Assembly (NCBI GenBank): GCA_021791615.1 | Contig: JAJYWG010000005.1 | Location: forward strand, 1-54,338 | Source: Actinomycetes bacterium | GTDB lineage: Bacteria > Actinomycetota > Acidimicrobiia > Acidimicrobiales > RAAP-2 | Direction: 5' to 3' | DNA: 54,338 bases | Made by a program: the position numbers and the translations under genes | Shown: positions 42,427 to 50,730 of the stretch, in pieces | How the letters are laid out: every line of letters begins with the position of its first letter | Position numbering within the stretch: position 1 is the stretch's first letter | Notes under the pieces: model-generated | Told to the model about the DNA's origin: nothing | The model's database searches: none | The model's input: the letters and a program-made list of their open reading frames with translations, nothing else

Positions 42427-43935
42427 ATGCTGCCGGTCACTGTGCCCGCTGCGTCCCGTGACCCCCGCGGACCCGCCGGTGACCCGGTGGCAATCGACGA
42501 GCTGAGCCGGGCGCGACGGATCGGGATCCTCCTCATCTGCTCGATGAGCCTCCTCATCGTCGGGCTCGACATCACCATCGTCAACGTCGCCCTGCCGTCG
42601 ATCGGCCGGAGCCTGCACTCGAGCGTGTCCGGCCTGCAGTGGGTGATCGACGTCTACACCCTGGTGCTGGCGAGCTTCCTCATGCTGTCGGGCTCGACGG
42701 CCGACCGCCTGGGCCGCCGCCGGACCTTCGTCGTCGGCCTGCTGCTGTTCGTCTCCGGGTCGTTCCTCTGCAGCCTCGCGCCCAGTCTCGAGCTGCTCGT
42801 GACCTTCCGGATCGTCCAGGCGCTCGGCGGTTCCATGCTCAACCCGGTGGCCATGTCGATCATCACCAACACGTTCACCAAGCCTCGGGAACGGGCCCAG
42901 GCCATCGGCGTGTGGGGAGCCGTCATCGGGATCAGCATGGCGCTCGGCCCGGTGGTGGGCGGTCTCCTCGTGACCACGGTCGGCTGGCGCTCCATCTTCT
43001 GGATCAACATCCCGGTCGGCCTGGCTGCGGTGGTCCTCACCTTGCGCTACGTGCCCGAGTCCCGCGCGTCTCGGGTCCGCGCCCTGGATCCCCCCGGGCA
43101 GGCAATGGTCGTCGTGCTGCTCGCCTGCCTCACCTACGTCATCATCGAGTTCCCCGCTGCCGGCTGGACCGCGGCTCGGATCCTCGTGCCCCTGGCGGCG
43201 GCGGTGATCTCCCTGGTCGGCCTGCTCGTCATCGAGCCCCGGCGCAAAGAACCCCTCCTCGACTTGCGGTTCTTCCGGTCCATCCCGTTCTCGGGCGCCA
43301 CCGTCGTCGCCGTGACGGCGTTCGCGTCGTTGGGCGGGTTCTTGTTCCTCAACACCTTGTACCTGCAGGAGACCCGCGGCCTGTCGGCGCTCGACGCCGG
43401 GCTCGACACCTTGCCCATGGCCGCCATGGCAATGCTGTGGCCACCGATCTCCGGGCGCATCGTCGGCCGCCACGGGGCGCGCTTGCCGCTGGTGGTCGCC
43501 GGGGTCTTCCTCACCGCCGGCACCGTGATGCTGGCCGGCATCACGGCGACGACCGCGTTCTCCTGGCTGTTCGCCGCCTACACCATCTTCGGGATCGGCT
43601 ACGGGATGGTCAACGCCCCCATCACCAACACCGCGGTGACCGGGATGCCCCGCGACCAGGCCGGGGTCGCCGCGGGCGTCGCGTCGACGTCACGCCAGAT
43701 CGGCCAGACGCTCGGGGTCGCGGTGGTCGGAGCGCTCGTCACCGCCCACCTGCACGGATCGCTGGCCACCGAGCTGCCCGCCGCCAGCCGGGCCGGCTGG
43801 TGGGTGCTGTCGGGCTGCGGTCTGTCGGTGCTCGCGATGGGCATCACCGGCACGACCGCTCGCGCCCGGGAGAGCGCCCGGCGCACCGCCACACTCCTCA
43901 ACCCCGAAGCGCTGGCCCACCAGCAGTCGCTCTGA
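42427..43935 (+). CDS. MFS drug-resistance exporter, DHA2 (14-TM) family
   Basis: The 502-residue protein has 14 predicted membrane segments. Early on it has LDITIVNVALPSIGRSL (motif D1), then GSTADRLGRRRTF (motif A) and GPVVGGLLVTTVGWRSIFWI (motif C). These are typical of EmrB/QacA proton-driven exporters of drugs or lipophilic compounds. Start alternatives are GTG 42412, ATG 42427 and GTG 42442. TATGCT at 42426-42431 could be a -10 box serving the last one. No TetR or MarR gene is adjacent, so regulation is unknown. The frame ends before the convergent flavoprotein gene. Confidence 0.88.
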   Translation: MLPVTVPAASRDPRGPAGDPVAIDELSRARRIGILLICSMSLLIVGLDITIVNVALPSIGRSLHSSVSGLQWVIDVYTLVLASFLMLSGSTADRLGRRRTFVVGLLLFVSGSFLCSLAPSLELLVTFRIVQALGGSMLNPVAMSIITNTFTKPRERAQAIGVWGAVIGISMALGPVVGGLLVTTVGWRSIFWINIPVGLAAVVLTLRYVPESRASRVRALDPPGQAMVVVLLACLTYVIIEFPAAGWTAARILVPLAAAVISLVGLLVIEPRRKEPLLDLRFFRSIPFSGATVVAVTAFASLGGFLFLNTLYLQETRGLSALDAGLDTLPMAAMAMLWPPISGRIVGRHGARLPLVVAGVFLTAGTVMLAGITATTAFSWLFAAYTIFGIGYGMVNAPITNTAVTGMPRDQAGVAAGVASTSRQIGQTLGVAVVGALVTAHLHGSLATELPAASRAGWWVLSGCGLSVLAMGITGTTARARESARRTATLLNPEALAHQQSL

Positions 43936-43971
43936 GCACGCGCGCACGCGTGGCTCCCGAGCGCCGGCGCG

Positions 43972-45609
43972 TCAGGCCGTGGCCCGCCAGGCGCGGCTCA
44001 CCAGCACGCCCGGGTTGCAGATCCCGGCCGGGTCCCAGGAGGCCTTCACCGCTTCGAGCGCAGTCCCGAACAGCGCGGGCCGCTGCTGCTCGTACCAGCG
44101 CCGGTGGACACGGCCGACAGCGTGGTGGTGGGTGATCGTCCCGCCGTTGGCCAGGATCGCCTCGGACGCGACGGCCTTCACCTGGTCCCACTGCGCGAGC
44201 TCGGCGCCGGCCCGCGCCTGTCCGATCACCGTGAAGTACGGTGCTGCGCCGTCTGGGTAGGCGTGGGTGATGCGGCACGTCACCCGGGCCGCCTCCACAC
44301 CGGTCCGGGCAAGCTCGGCCGTCACTCCGGAGGTCACGGCGTCGTGGAGCTGGTCGATCCGGTCCCAGGTGACCGCGGTCTCCACGGTCTCGGTCACCAT
44401 CCCGAGCCGCGCCAGCGCGTCGCGCAGGTACGGGGCCCGCAGGAAGCTGCGCCGCCACGCCCCGGCCCCGCCTGCTCCACCCCCCGGCGGATCGGACGAC
44501 CCGGTGTCCCGGGCGCTCCAGTCGGGCCCGAGGACGCCGCCGCGGGCTGCGACGATCTCTGCCGCGCGGTCGAGATCGCCGGTGAGCGGGTGGTCGGCGG
44601 ACTCGAACCCGACCAGAAGAACGGCGTGACCACCGTCTCCTGCGCCGGTGATCTCGGCTTCGGCCGCGTCTACCAGGCGGCAGTTGGCGGGGCCCAGCCC
44701 CGACTGGGCCAGGTCCCGCACCGCCAGGAGGCCGTCGGACCACCGGTCGAACACCGCAGTGCCTCCCGCCCGCCAGCGCGGTCGCCGCACGACCCGCACC
44801 CACGCCTCGGTCACCACGCCAAGCGCACCCTCGGAGCCGATCAGGAGCCGGTCCGGCGACGGGCCGGCACCCGATCCGGGAAGCCGGCGCGAGGCGAAGG
44901 TCCCGGCCGGCGTCACGGCGCGCACCGACTCGACGAGATCGTCGATGTGGGTGCGCCCGGTGGCGTAGTGGCCACCCGCCCGGGTGGCGACCCACCCGCC
45001 GAGCGTCGAGCACTCGAAGCTCTGGGGGAAGTGGCGCAAGGTGAGGCCCAGCGGCCGCAGGTCGTCTTCGATCCGGGGCCCAAGCGTGCCGGCGCCGATC
45101 CGGGCGGCCAGCGAGACCTGGTCCACCTCGTGCACGCCCGAGAGCCGCTCCAGGTCGAGGCTCACGACCGCGCCGAACCCGTCGCCCACGTCGGGCTCGA
45201 CACCGCCGACCACGCTGGTACCGCCACCGAAGGGGACCACCGCCACCTCGTTCGACGCGCACCACTCGAGGACGGCCGCAACCTCCCCCTCGTCACCGGG
45301 ACGGACCACCAGGTCCGGTGGATGCTCCACGCGGCCGGCCAGGGCCCGCACCACGTCGGCGTAGCTGCAGCCCATCGCGTGCCGGGCCCGGTCTTCGGGA
45401 GCGGACGAGCCCAGAGCGGCGAGCGCAGGCGGGAGGCCGATCCTCGGCGCGGGCAGGTCGAGAGCACCGGGGTCGGGCGGATCGATCCTCGCTCTCGGGC
45501 GCACCCCCATCCGCTCGGCCAGCACACTACCGATGGCGTCGATCTCTGCGGGAGCGAAACCGTCCCCCTCGTAGCCCCAACCCCACCACGAGCGCCGCCG
45601 CGCAGCCAC
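43972..45609 (-). CDS. FAD-linked oxidase, alkyldihydroxyacetonephosphate synthase-like
   Basis: The 545-residue protein is a vanillyl-alcohol-oxidase-type flavoprotein. The FAD domain has PDLVVRPGDEGEVAAVLEWC and VPFGGGTSVVGG, then FECSTLGGWVATRAGGHYA. The C-terminal cap has GTITHHHAVGRVHRRWYEQ with the His cluster of alkyl-DHAP synthases. This suggests synthesis of ether lipids or a related alkyl transfer, but homologues also act as oxidases of small acids. The N terminus MAARRRSWWGWGYEG is typical. The GTG is 1 nt after the ogt stop, so the two genes are likely co-transcribed. Confidence 0.8.
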   Translation of the reverse strand: MAARRRSWWGWGYEGDGFAPAEIDAIGSVLAERMGVRPRARIDPPDPGALDLPAPRIGLPPALAALGSSAPEDRARHAMGCSYADVVRALAGRVEHPPDLVVRPGDEGEVAAVLEWCASNEVAVVPFGGGTSVVGGVEPDVGDGFGAVVSLDLERLSGVHEVDQVSLAARIGAGTLGPRIEDDLRPLGLTLRHFPQSFECSTLGGWVATRAGGHYATGRTHIDDLVESVRAVTPAGTFASRRLPGSGAGPSPDRLLIGSEGALGVVTEAWVRVVRRPRWRAGGTAVFDRWSDGLLAVRDLAQSGLGPANCRLVDAAEAEITGAGDGGHAVLLVGFESADHPLTGDLDRAAEIVAARGGVLGPDWSARDTGSSDPPGGGAGGAGAWRRSFLRAPYLRDALARLGMVTETVETAVTWDRIDQLHDAVTSGVTAELARTGVEAARVTCRITHAYPDGAAPYFTVIGQARAGAELAQWDQVKAVASEAILANGGTITHHHAVGRVHRRWYEQQRPALFGTALEAVKASWDPAGICNPGVLVSRAWRATA

Positions 45610-45610
45610 C

Positions 45611-46144
45611 TCAGCTCCTCCCGCCGGCCGCCGAGCTCGTGAGCCGCCGGTCTGCCTCGAGGCCGAGCAGCGACGACTTGAGGTCGCGCCCCCCGGCGTA
45701 GCCACCGAGCTTCCCGTCGGACCCCACCACCCGGTGGCACGGCACGAGCACCGGCAGTGGGTTCGCGCCGACCGCTTGGCCGACCGCGCGGGCGGCCGCC
45801 GGGTGGCCCACTGCGGCCGCCAGCTCCGCATAGGTGATCGTCTCCCCGTAGCCGATCGAGGCGAGACGGGCCCAGACCAGCTCCTGGAACGCCGTGCCGC
45901 ACGATCGCACGAAGACGTCGAAGTCGGCACGCTCTCCTGCGAGGAACTCGGTGAGCTGGCGCGCCGCGTCCTGGAGGCACGCCGGAACCTCGCCGGCGGG
46001 AAGGAGGGCGGCCGATCCCCTCTGCCCCGGGAGCACGACCCGGGTGACCGCCTGCTGGTCCCCTTCGACGAGGAAGCCGCCGAGAGCGCTCGGGACGGCG
46101 ACACCCACCGCCGGGCGAACGGCTCGACCTCGCAACGGCCCCAT
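45611..46144 (-). CDS. ogt: Methylated-DNA-protein-cysteine methyltransferase
   Basis: This enzyme directly repairs O6-alkylguanine by moving the alkyl group to its own cysteine. The 177-residue protein has the active-site segment VLVPCHRVVGSDGKLGGYAG, with Cys in PCHR, preceded by GETITYAELAAAVGHPAAAR for DNA binding. The ATG at 46144 has GGAGGT at 7 nt; a GTG at 46192 coincides with the -10 box and is less likely. A hairpin lies in the leader. The flavoprotein gene follows by 1 nt. Confidence 0.9.
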   Translation of the reverse strand: MGPLRGRAVRPAVGVAVPSALGGFLVEGDQQAVTRVVLPGQRGSAALLPAGEVPACLQDAARQLTEFLAGERADFDVFVRSCGTAFQELVWARLASIGYGETITYAELAAAVGHPAAARAVGQAVGANPLPVLVPCHRVVGSDGKLGGYAGGRDLKSSLLGLEADRRLTSSAAGGRS

Positions 46145-46157
46145 CGCCTGCACCTCC

Positions 46158-46194
46158 AAGCCCCGAGCGCCGCGCCCGGGGCTTGCCCACACTA
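46158..46194 (-). promoter_or_regulatory. ogt promoter and leader hairpin
   Basis: TAGTGT (46189-46194) is a likely -10. The leader then contains AAGCCCCG pairing with CGGGGCTT (46158-46165 and 46177-46184), an 8-bp stem with an 11-nt loop, just before the GGAGGT ribosome site. It may affect translation initiation. Confidence 0.4.
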
Positions 46195-46264
46195 CGCCGG
46201 TCCGCCGCCGGGCCAGCGGACTGCCGCTCGGGCTCGCGGGAGACGACGGTAGTAAAACGTCGTC

Positions 46265-47062
46265 GTGCCATTGCCCGATGCCACGTACGCCCGTCTCCTC
46301 ACGCTACGCACCGGACTGCGCCGCTTCGAGCACTGGAGCGCCCAGCAGGCCCGCGCGGCCGGGCTCACCCCGATGCAGCACCAGCTCCTCTTGGCGGTGC
46401 GAGGGCACCGAGACGCCGCCGGGCCCACCATCGGCGACGTCGCCGACGCGCTCCTCGTACGCCATCACAGCGCGGTCGGGCTGGTCGACCGTGCCGTGTC
46501 GGCCGGCTTGGTGACGCGTGCCCGGGACAGCCGCGACCAGCGCGTGGTCCGGCTCCGTCTCACTGCCAAAGGGGCCCTGCGCCTGGAGCGGCTCTCCACG
46601 CTCCACCTCGAAGAGCTCTCCCGCCTGGCCGGAGAATTCTCGGCGGCTTGGGCCGATCTCGCCCCCCCGGCGCCCCGGCTCCGGCATGGTCCGAGGCACC
46701 TCGCGGTGGAGGTCGCCCGCGCCTACGAGCTGGGGCCGACCTCGGACGCGGGCGAGGTCCGGGTCCTGGTCGACCGGCTCTGGCCGCGCGGGCTGTCGAA
46801 GGATCGTGCGCAGTTCTCTACATGGACACCGGACGTCGCACCTTCGACCGCGCTGCGCAAGTGGTACGGCCACGCGCCCGAGCGCTTCGAGGAGTTCGCC
46901 GCTCGCTACCGGCGCGAGCTCGCGTCTGGCCGCGCCGGCGCGGCACTCGGGGAGCTGGCCCGGAGGGCCGGCACGGTGCACCTGGTGCTCGTGACCGCCA
47001 CCCGGGACGTCGAGCACTCAGGAGCCGCTGTGTTGCGCGATCTGCTCGTCGGGGGCGCGTGA
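46265..47062 (+). CDS. MarR-DUF488 fusion protein
   Basis: The 265-residue protein joins two domains usually encoded separately. Residues 1-130 are a MarR-type winged helix (TPMQHQLLLAVRG, then TIGDVADALLVRHHSAVGLV and DSRDQRVVRLRLTAKGA). Residues about 160-262 are DUF488 (VRVLVDRLWPRGLSK, then STALRKWYGHAPERFEEFAA and VHLVLVTATRD). DUF488 is of unknown function, sometimes with a conserved Lys/Asp/Arg site. A ligand-responsive repressor sensing through DUF488 is a reasonable guess. It is divergent from ogt, and its last 45 bp overlap the convergent desaturase gene. Confidence 0.82.
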   Translation: MPLPDATYARLLTLRTGLRRFEHWSAQQARAAGLTPMQHQLLLAVRGHRDAAGPTIGDVADALLVRHHSAVGLVDRAVSAGLVTRARDSRDQRVVRLRLTAKGALRLERLSTLHLEELSRLAGEFSAAWADLAPPAPRLRHGPRHLAVEVARAYELGPTSDAGEVRVLVDRLWPRGLSKDRAQFSTWTPDVAPSTALRKWYGHAPERFEEFAARYRRELASGRAGAALGELARRAGTVHLVLVTATRDVEHSGAAVLRDLLVGGA

Positions 47063-48166
47063 GCGCAGAGAGCGGCCGGGTTGGCGCGTGTCGACGTTGC
47101 GCGTGTCGGGGTTGCGCGTGTCGGCGCGGCGCGTGTCGGCGCGGCGCGTGTCGGCGCGGCGACGGGCGTCGGGGCGGCGACGGGCGTCGAGCATCGCCGG
47201 GCTGGGCCAACGCACCTCGGTCGCCGCACCCATCCACTCCAGGATCCTGATGAGCCGGGCGCTCGAGTCAAGCTGCCCGGGGTCCACGCCGTGCCGGGCC
47301 AGCACCGGGAGCGAGTGGTGGAGGTTGTGCCAGTTGTCGCCCATCGACAGGATCGCCAGAGGCGCCAAGTTGGTGGAGCGGTCAGAGCTGCGCGTGACGA
47401 ACGGGCGGTCGCCCCAGATGTGGCACGCCGAATTGACGGCGAACGTGGTCTGGTGGAGAAAGAAGATCCGGACGAGCCCTCCCCACACGAACCCACCAAT
47501 CGCGCCGGCCAACGTCCCGGTCATCGCCCAGCCGATGAGTGCCGGCACGGCGAGTGAGAGCACGCACCACAGCGGGAACAGGTTGCTCACGAGGACCAAG
47601 TCCGGATCGGCGAGGAGGTCGGGCGCCCAACGGGCCTCCTCCGTGCGCTGCCCCTGGAAGAGCCAGCCGACGTGCGCGTGGACGAGCCCTCGCACGAGCG
47701 CTCGGCCCGATGTCCCGTACGCGTAAGGCGAGTGGGGATCGCCCTCCCGATCGGTGTAGGCGTGGTGCCGCCGATGGTTCGCCACCCACCCGATGAGGCT
47801 CCCCTCGAACGCCATGGACCCGGCGACGGCCAGTGCGATCTTGGCCCACCGAGCCGGGACGAACGACCGGTGGCTGAACAGCCGGTGGAACCCGGTGCTG
47901 AGACCGTGGCCGGTCACGACGAACCCGGTGAGCGCCAGGACGAGGTCGGTGATGCTCACGCCGTGGCCGAACAACGCCACCATGGCGACGACCACGCCGA
48001 GGAGCGGTCCGAAGACGACCATAGCGGTGAAGATCCGTGCCGGGGTGGTCTGGTGGAGGGGACCTTTGGCACCGGCACCGTCGCGTGCGCCGTCGCGTGC
48101 GCCGTCGCGTGCGTTCGGCGTTTCGTGGCCATGCAACTCCACGGGCGGCTCCAGGACTTGGGGCAC
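47018..48166 (-). CDS. Fatty-acid (acyl-lipid/acyl-CoA) desaturase with repeat tail
   Basis: The 382-residue membrane enzyme introduces a double bond into a fatty acyl chain. The three His boxes are HRLFSHRSF, NHRRHHAYTD and NWHNLHHSLP, with HQTTF between, which coordinate the diiron centre in delta-9-type desaturases. About four membrane segments flank them. After about residue 345 the tail consists of DARRR/ADTRR/ADTRN units from a 15-bp DNA repeat. The GTG at 48166 follows AGAAGG by 6 nt; a GTG at 48142 is possible. A TAGCCT -10 candidate is at 48238-48243 on the minus strand, upstream. The 3' end overlaps the convergent MarR-DUF488 gene. Confidence 0.88.
   Translation of the reverse strand: MPQVLEPPVELHGHETPNARDGARDGARDGAGAKGPLHQTTPARIFTAMVVFGPLLGVVVAMVALFGHGVSITDLVLALTGFVVTGHGLSTGFHRLFSHRSFVPARWAKIALAVAGSMAFEGSLIGWVANHRRHHAYTDREGDPHSPYAYGTSGRALVRGLVHAHVGWLFQGQRTEEARWAPDLLADPDLVLVSNLFPLWCVLSLAVPALIGWAMTGTLAGAIGGFVWGGLVRIFFLHQTTFAVNSACHIWGDRPFVTRSSDRSTNLAPLAILSMGDNWHNLHHSLPVLARHGVDPGQLDSSARLIRILEWMGAATEVRWPSPAMLDARRRPDARRRADTRRADTRRADTRNPDTRNVDTRQPGRSLRSRAPDEQIAQHSGS
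47084..47158. repeat. 15-bp in-frame tandem repeat in the desaturase tail
   Basis: Five units of GCGCGTGTCGGCGCG or near copies, followed by more degenerate copies, encode ADTRR-type pentapeptides on the minus strand near the C terminus. Confidence 0.75.
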
Positions 48167-48214
48167 CGACCACCTTCTTCGCTTGCTGCCGGGCAGGCGG
48201 GCCGAGCACCGAGA

Positions 48215-48243
48215 ACCTCCACGCTGGAGGTGGGACCAGGCTA
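48215..48243 (-). promoter_or_regulatory. Desaturase promoter and leader stem
   Basis: TAGCCT (48238-48243) is a possible -10. ACCTCCA and TGGAGGT (48215-48221, 48225-48231) form a perfect 7-bp stem with a 3-nt loop just downstream in the leader. Confidence 0.35.
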
Positions 48244-48371
48244 CACGCCCGCGACCTGTGGCGTCGGGCAGGTGATCTCGAGGTGTGCAGGAGTGGAGCT
48301 GGACGCCGCCGGGGCAGGGGAGCCAAGGTAGCGCAGATACGACGCCTCGGGTCCGACCGAAGGGAGGTCTG

Positions 48372-49229
48372 ATGAGCACTGCCGATACAGCCGCCGGCAC
48401 GGCCGCAGGTGGAGCCGCCGGCCCTGCGGGCGAGCGCGTGGTGGAACTGCTCGCACGAGAGTGGGAGGTGTTTGGCGAGCTGATGGGCCACCTTTCCGAA
48501 CCCACATGGGCTCGCCCTGCTCTCCCCGGCTGGGACGTCCACGACGTCCTGGCGCACGTGGTCGGGACCGAGCGCATGCTGCTCGGCACAGCGGTCCCCG
48601 AGGTTCGCCAGGAAGTGCTCGACGCCGGACACGTGAAGAACGCCATCGCCCGCACGAACGAGGCCTGGATCGTGACGCTGCGCGAGCGGAGCCACGCCGA
48701 GCTGCTCGAGGACTACGTCGCCGTCACGTCCGAGCGGCTGGCGGCCCTGCGGGCGATGACCGCGGACGACTTCGCCGCGCCGTCGTGGACGCCCGTCGGC
48801 AACGCTACGTACGAACGCTTCATGGAAGTGAGGGTGTTCGACACCTGGATGCACGAGCAGGACGTGCGAACGGCCGTCGGCGTCCCGGGCCACGAGTCCG
48901 GTCCCGTGCCCGAACAGGCGATCGCCGAAGTGGTGTCGGCCCTTGGCTACATCGTGGGCAAGAAGATCGGTTTGCCTCCTGGGACGTCGGTCAGCTTCCG
49001 CCTCGAAGGACCGGTCGAACGCCAAGTCCACGTCGAGGTCGGTGATCGAGCGCGCGTGGTGCCGCAGCTCACGGCATCGCCGGACGTGGTGATCGCCCTG
49101 TCGTCGAGCGTCTTTGCCCGCCTGGCCGGAGGACGTGCCGTTCTCCCCGAAGAGCTCGCTGCCGTCTCCTTCGACGGAGACGAGCAGCTCGGGCACACGA
49201 TCGCCACGCAGCTCGCCTTCACGATCTGA
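48372..49229 (+). CDS. Maleylpyruvate isomerase family protein (mycothiol-dependent type)
   Basis: The 285-residue protein has an N-terminal DinB-like four-helix domain with WARPALPGWDVHDVLAHVVG and FDTWMHEQDVRTAVG, whose His residues fit the metal-binding positions of mycothiol-dependent enzymes. A C-terminal SCP2-like alpha/beta domain follows (SFRLEGPVERQVHVEV and onward). Members include mycothiol-dependent maleylpyruvate isomerase, but most act on unknown substrates. The ATG has AGGGAGG at good spacing. It is divergent from the desaturase, with a 200-bp region between. Confidence 0.82.
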   Translation: MSTADTAAGTAAGGAAGPAGERVVELLAREWEVFGELMGHLSEPTWARPALPGWDVHDVLAHVVGTERMLLGTAVPEVRQEVLDAGHVKNAIARTNEAWIVTLRERSHAELLEDYVAVTSERLAALRAMTADDFAAPSWTPVGNATYERFMEVRVFDTWMHEQDVRTAVGVPGHESGPVPEQAIAEVVSALGYIVGKKIGLPPGTSVSFRLEGPVERQVHVEVGDRARVVPQLTASPDVVIALSSSVFARLAGGRAVLPEELAAVSFDGDEQLGHTIATQLAFTI

Positions 49230-49245
49230 AGTAGGCGGCCTGCCG

Positions 49246-50682
49246 TCAGTCGGGGCTGGCTTCAGCGATGAGCGACACGGCTTCTCGTCTCCGATCGGCA
49301 CTGCGCCCAGCGCGTCCGTGAAGAGTGCTCGATGGCTCCCCGGCCGGAGCTGAGTCCAGCGCCGGGTCCCCGTTCGAGTCCCGCTCCGAATCCCGCTCCG
49401 AGTCCCGCTCCGGCTCGTGGCGCCATCGCTCTCGCAGCTCGGCAACGAGCGCGGAGAGCGGTCCGGCAGCCAGCAGGATCAGCAGCACCAGCGCCACCAG
49501 CCCGTAGTCGTCGATCACCACCGCGGCCAGCACGCTCGGTATGTGCACCGAGGCTGGATTGGAGTCGAGGTTCGGCACTTGGAGCACGAGGGAAGCAGCC
49601 CCGATCACAGCGACGGCCACTCGCCACCACGACCGGCCATCGGCCACCACCAGCCCGAGAGCCGGGAGGATCCACACCATGCCGTGGATCCAGGTGACCG
49701 GTGAGACCAAGCACCACACCAGCCCGACCATCACCACCGCCCGGAGGAGGTCGCTGCGATCGCACCGGACCGCAGCCGCCAACCCGCCGACGCCGACCAA
49801 TGCCACCCCGACGAGGAGGAGCACTCCATGCCACGGTCCCAATGTGGCCCGAGCCATCATCCCCCACAGCGACTGGTTCGAGAAGTACTTGACTGTCCCG
49901 ACTCGGTTCGGCTGGAAGAGCAACTTGGTGAAGTACTCCACCGAGGGACCGGGCATCACGACCGCTCCGAGCAGGGTGGCCGCGGCCGCCGTGATCACCG
50001 CCGTCCAGAACGCGCGCCATCGTTTGCTGAAGAGCAGGTACACGGCGAAAATGGCGGGGGCGACCTGGATCGCGGCCACGATGCCGATCAGCATGCCCCG
50101 GGGCCATCGGGGGCGCTTCACGAGCACGTCGGCCATGCAGATCGCCATGAGCAAGATGTCCACTTGCCCGCCACCGATGTTGTCCTGGACCGGCCTGGAC
50201 CAGATCGAAAAGGCCAAGACCACCGCGAACGCAAATGGCGCCCACCGACCGGCCCGGCTCACCAGGGGCCGGAAGAACGGCAGCAGCGCAGCGGCCAGCA
50301 CGACCAGGACGCCCGTGTCCCAGAGCCAGGCCAACGGGAGCTTCGGCACTACGGCCAGCGGCACGAATGCCAGCGCGCCAAACGGCGTGTAGGTGAACGG
50401 CAGCGGGTACGACAGGTGCCTGCCGAAGTGCACCGAGTACGGGTTGAAGCCGTCGAGGACCCACTGCCCCGCAGTGCGGAAGACCGCCAGGTCCAACGTG
50501 TGCTCGGCCCCCGGACCGATCCTCCAGGACATCACGTGGTAGGCGGCGGCGACGACGAGCACGAACCCGGCGCCGAGCGCAAGGGCCGTTGGCAGAGGCT
50601 CGGCGGACCAGCGAGCGTGCAGGCGAGCGGCCAGAGAGGCTGAGGGGGCGCCGTCCGAATTCGGCAGGGACGTCCGCGCCAT
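49246..50682 (-). CDS. GT87-type membrane mannosyltransferase-like protein
   Basis: The 478-residue protein has ten or so membrane segments. Its first outer loop is GAEHTLDLAVFRTAGQWVLD followed by NPYSVHFG, with Asp in the catalytic position of GT87/PimE-like enzymes. A later loop has NQSLWGMMARATLG, also typical. It probably moves a sugar from a polyprenyl carrier to a lipid or glycan. The cytoplasmic tail has an ERDS repeat and is disordered. The ATG is 6 nt after TAGCAT. It faces the YfhO-like gene across under 50 bp. Confidence 0.8.
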   Translation of the reverse strand: MARTSLPNSDGAPSASLAARLHARWSAEPLPTALALGAGFVLVVAAAYHVMSWRIGPGAEHTLDLAVFRTAGQWVLDGFNPYSVHFGRHLSYPLPFTYTPFGALAFVPLAVVPKLPLAWLWDTGVLVVLAAALLPFFRPLVSRAGRWAPFAFAVVLAFSIWSRPVQDNIGGGQVDILLMAICMADVLVKRPRWPRGMLIGIVAAIQVAPAIFAVYLLFSKRWRAFWTAVITAAAATLLGAVVMPGPSVEYFTKLLFQPNRVGTVKYFSNQSLWGMMARATLGPWHGVLLLVGVALVGVGGLAAAVRCDRSDLLRAVVMVGLVWCLVSPVTWIHGMVWILPALGLVVADGRSWWRVAVAVIGAASLVLQVPNLDSNPASVHIPSVLAAVVIDDYGLVALVLLILLAAGPLSALVAELRERWRHEPERDSERDSERDSNGDPALDSAPAGEPSSTLHGRAGRSADRRREAVSLIAEASPD

Positions 50683-50688
50683 CGGACA

Positions 50689-50694
50689 ATGCTA
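50689..50694 (-). promoter_or_regulatory. Candidate -10 box of the GT87 gene
   Basis: TAGCAT on the minus strand ends 6 nt before the ATG at 50682, a leaderless layout. Confidence 0.4.
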
Positions 50695-50717
50695 CCAACA
50701 GGCTCTCGAGCCAGTGC

Positions 50718-50723
50718 TAGAAC
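50718..50723 (+). promoter_or_regulatory. Candidate -10 box of the YfhO-like gene
   Basis: TAGAAC, a less perfect -10, lies 7 nt before the ATG at 50731. With the opposite box at 50689-50694, the two predicted promoters sit back to back. Confidence 0.3.
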
Positions 50724-50730
50724 GTCCCGG

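Noticed and set aside
47084..47158. CRISPR-like short repeat array
   Set aside because: Units are 15 bp, contiguous without spacers and in frame in the desaturase gene.
48141..48211. Alternative frame with its own start upstream of the desaturase
   Set aside because: It runs antisense or out of frame with the His-box-containing desaturase and has no recognisable product.
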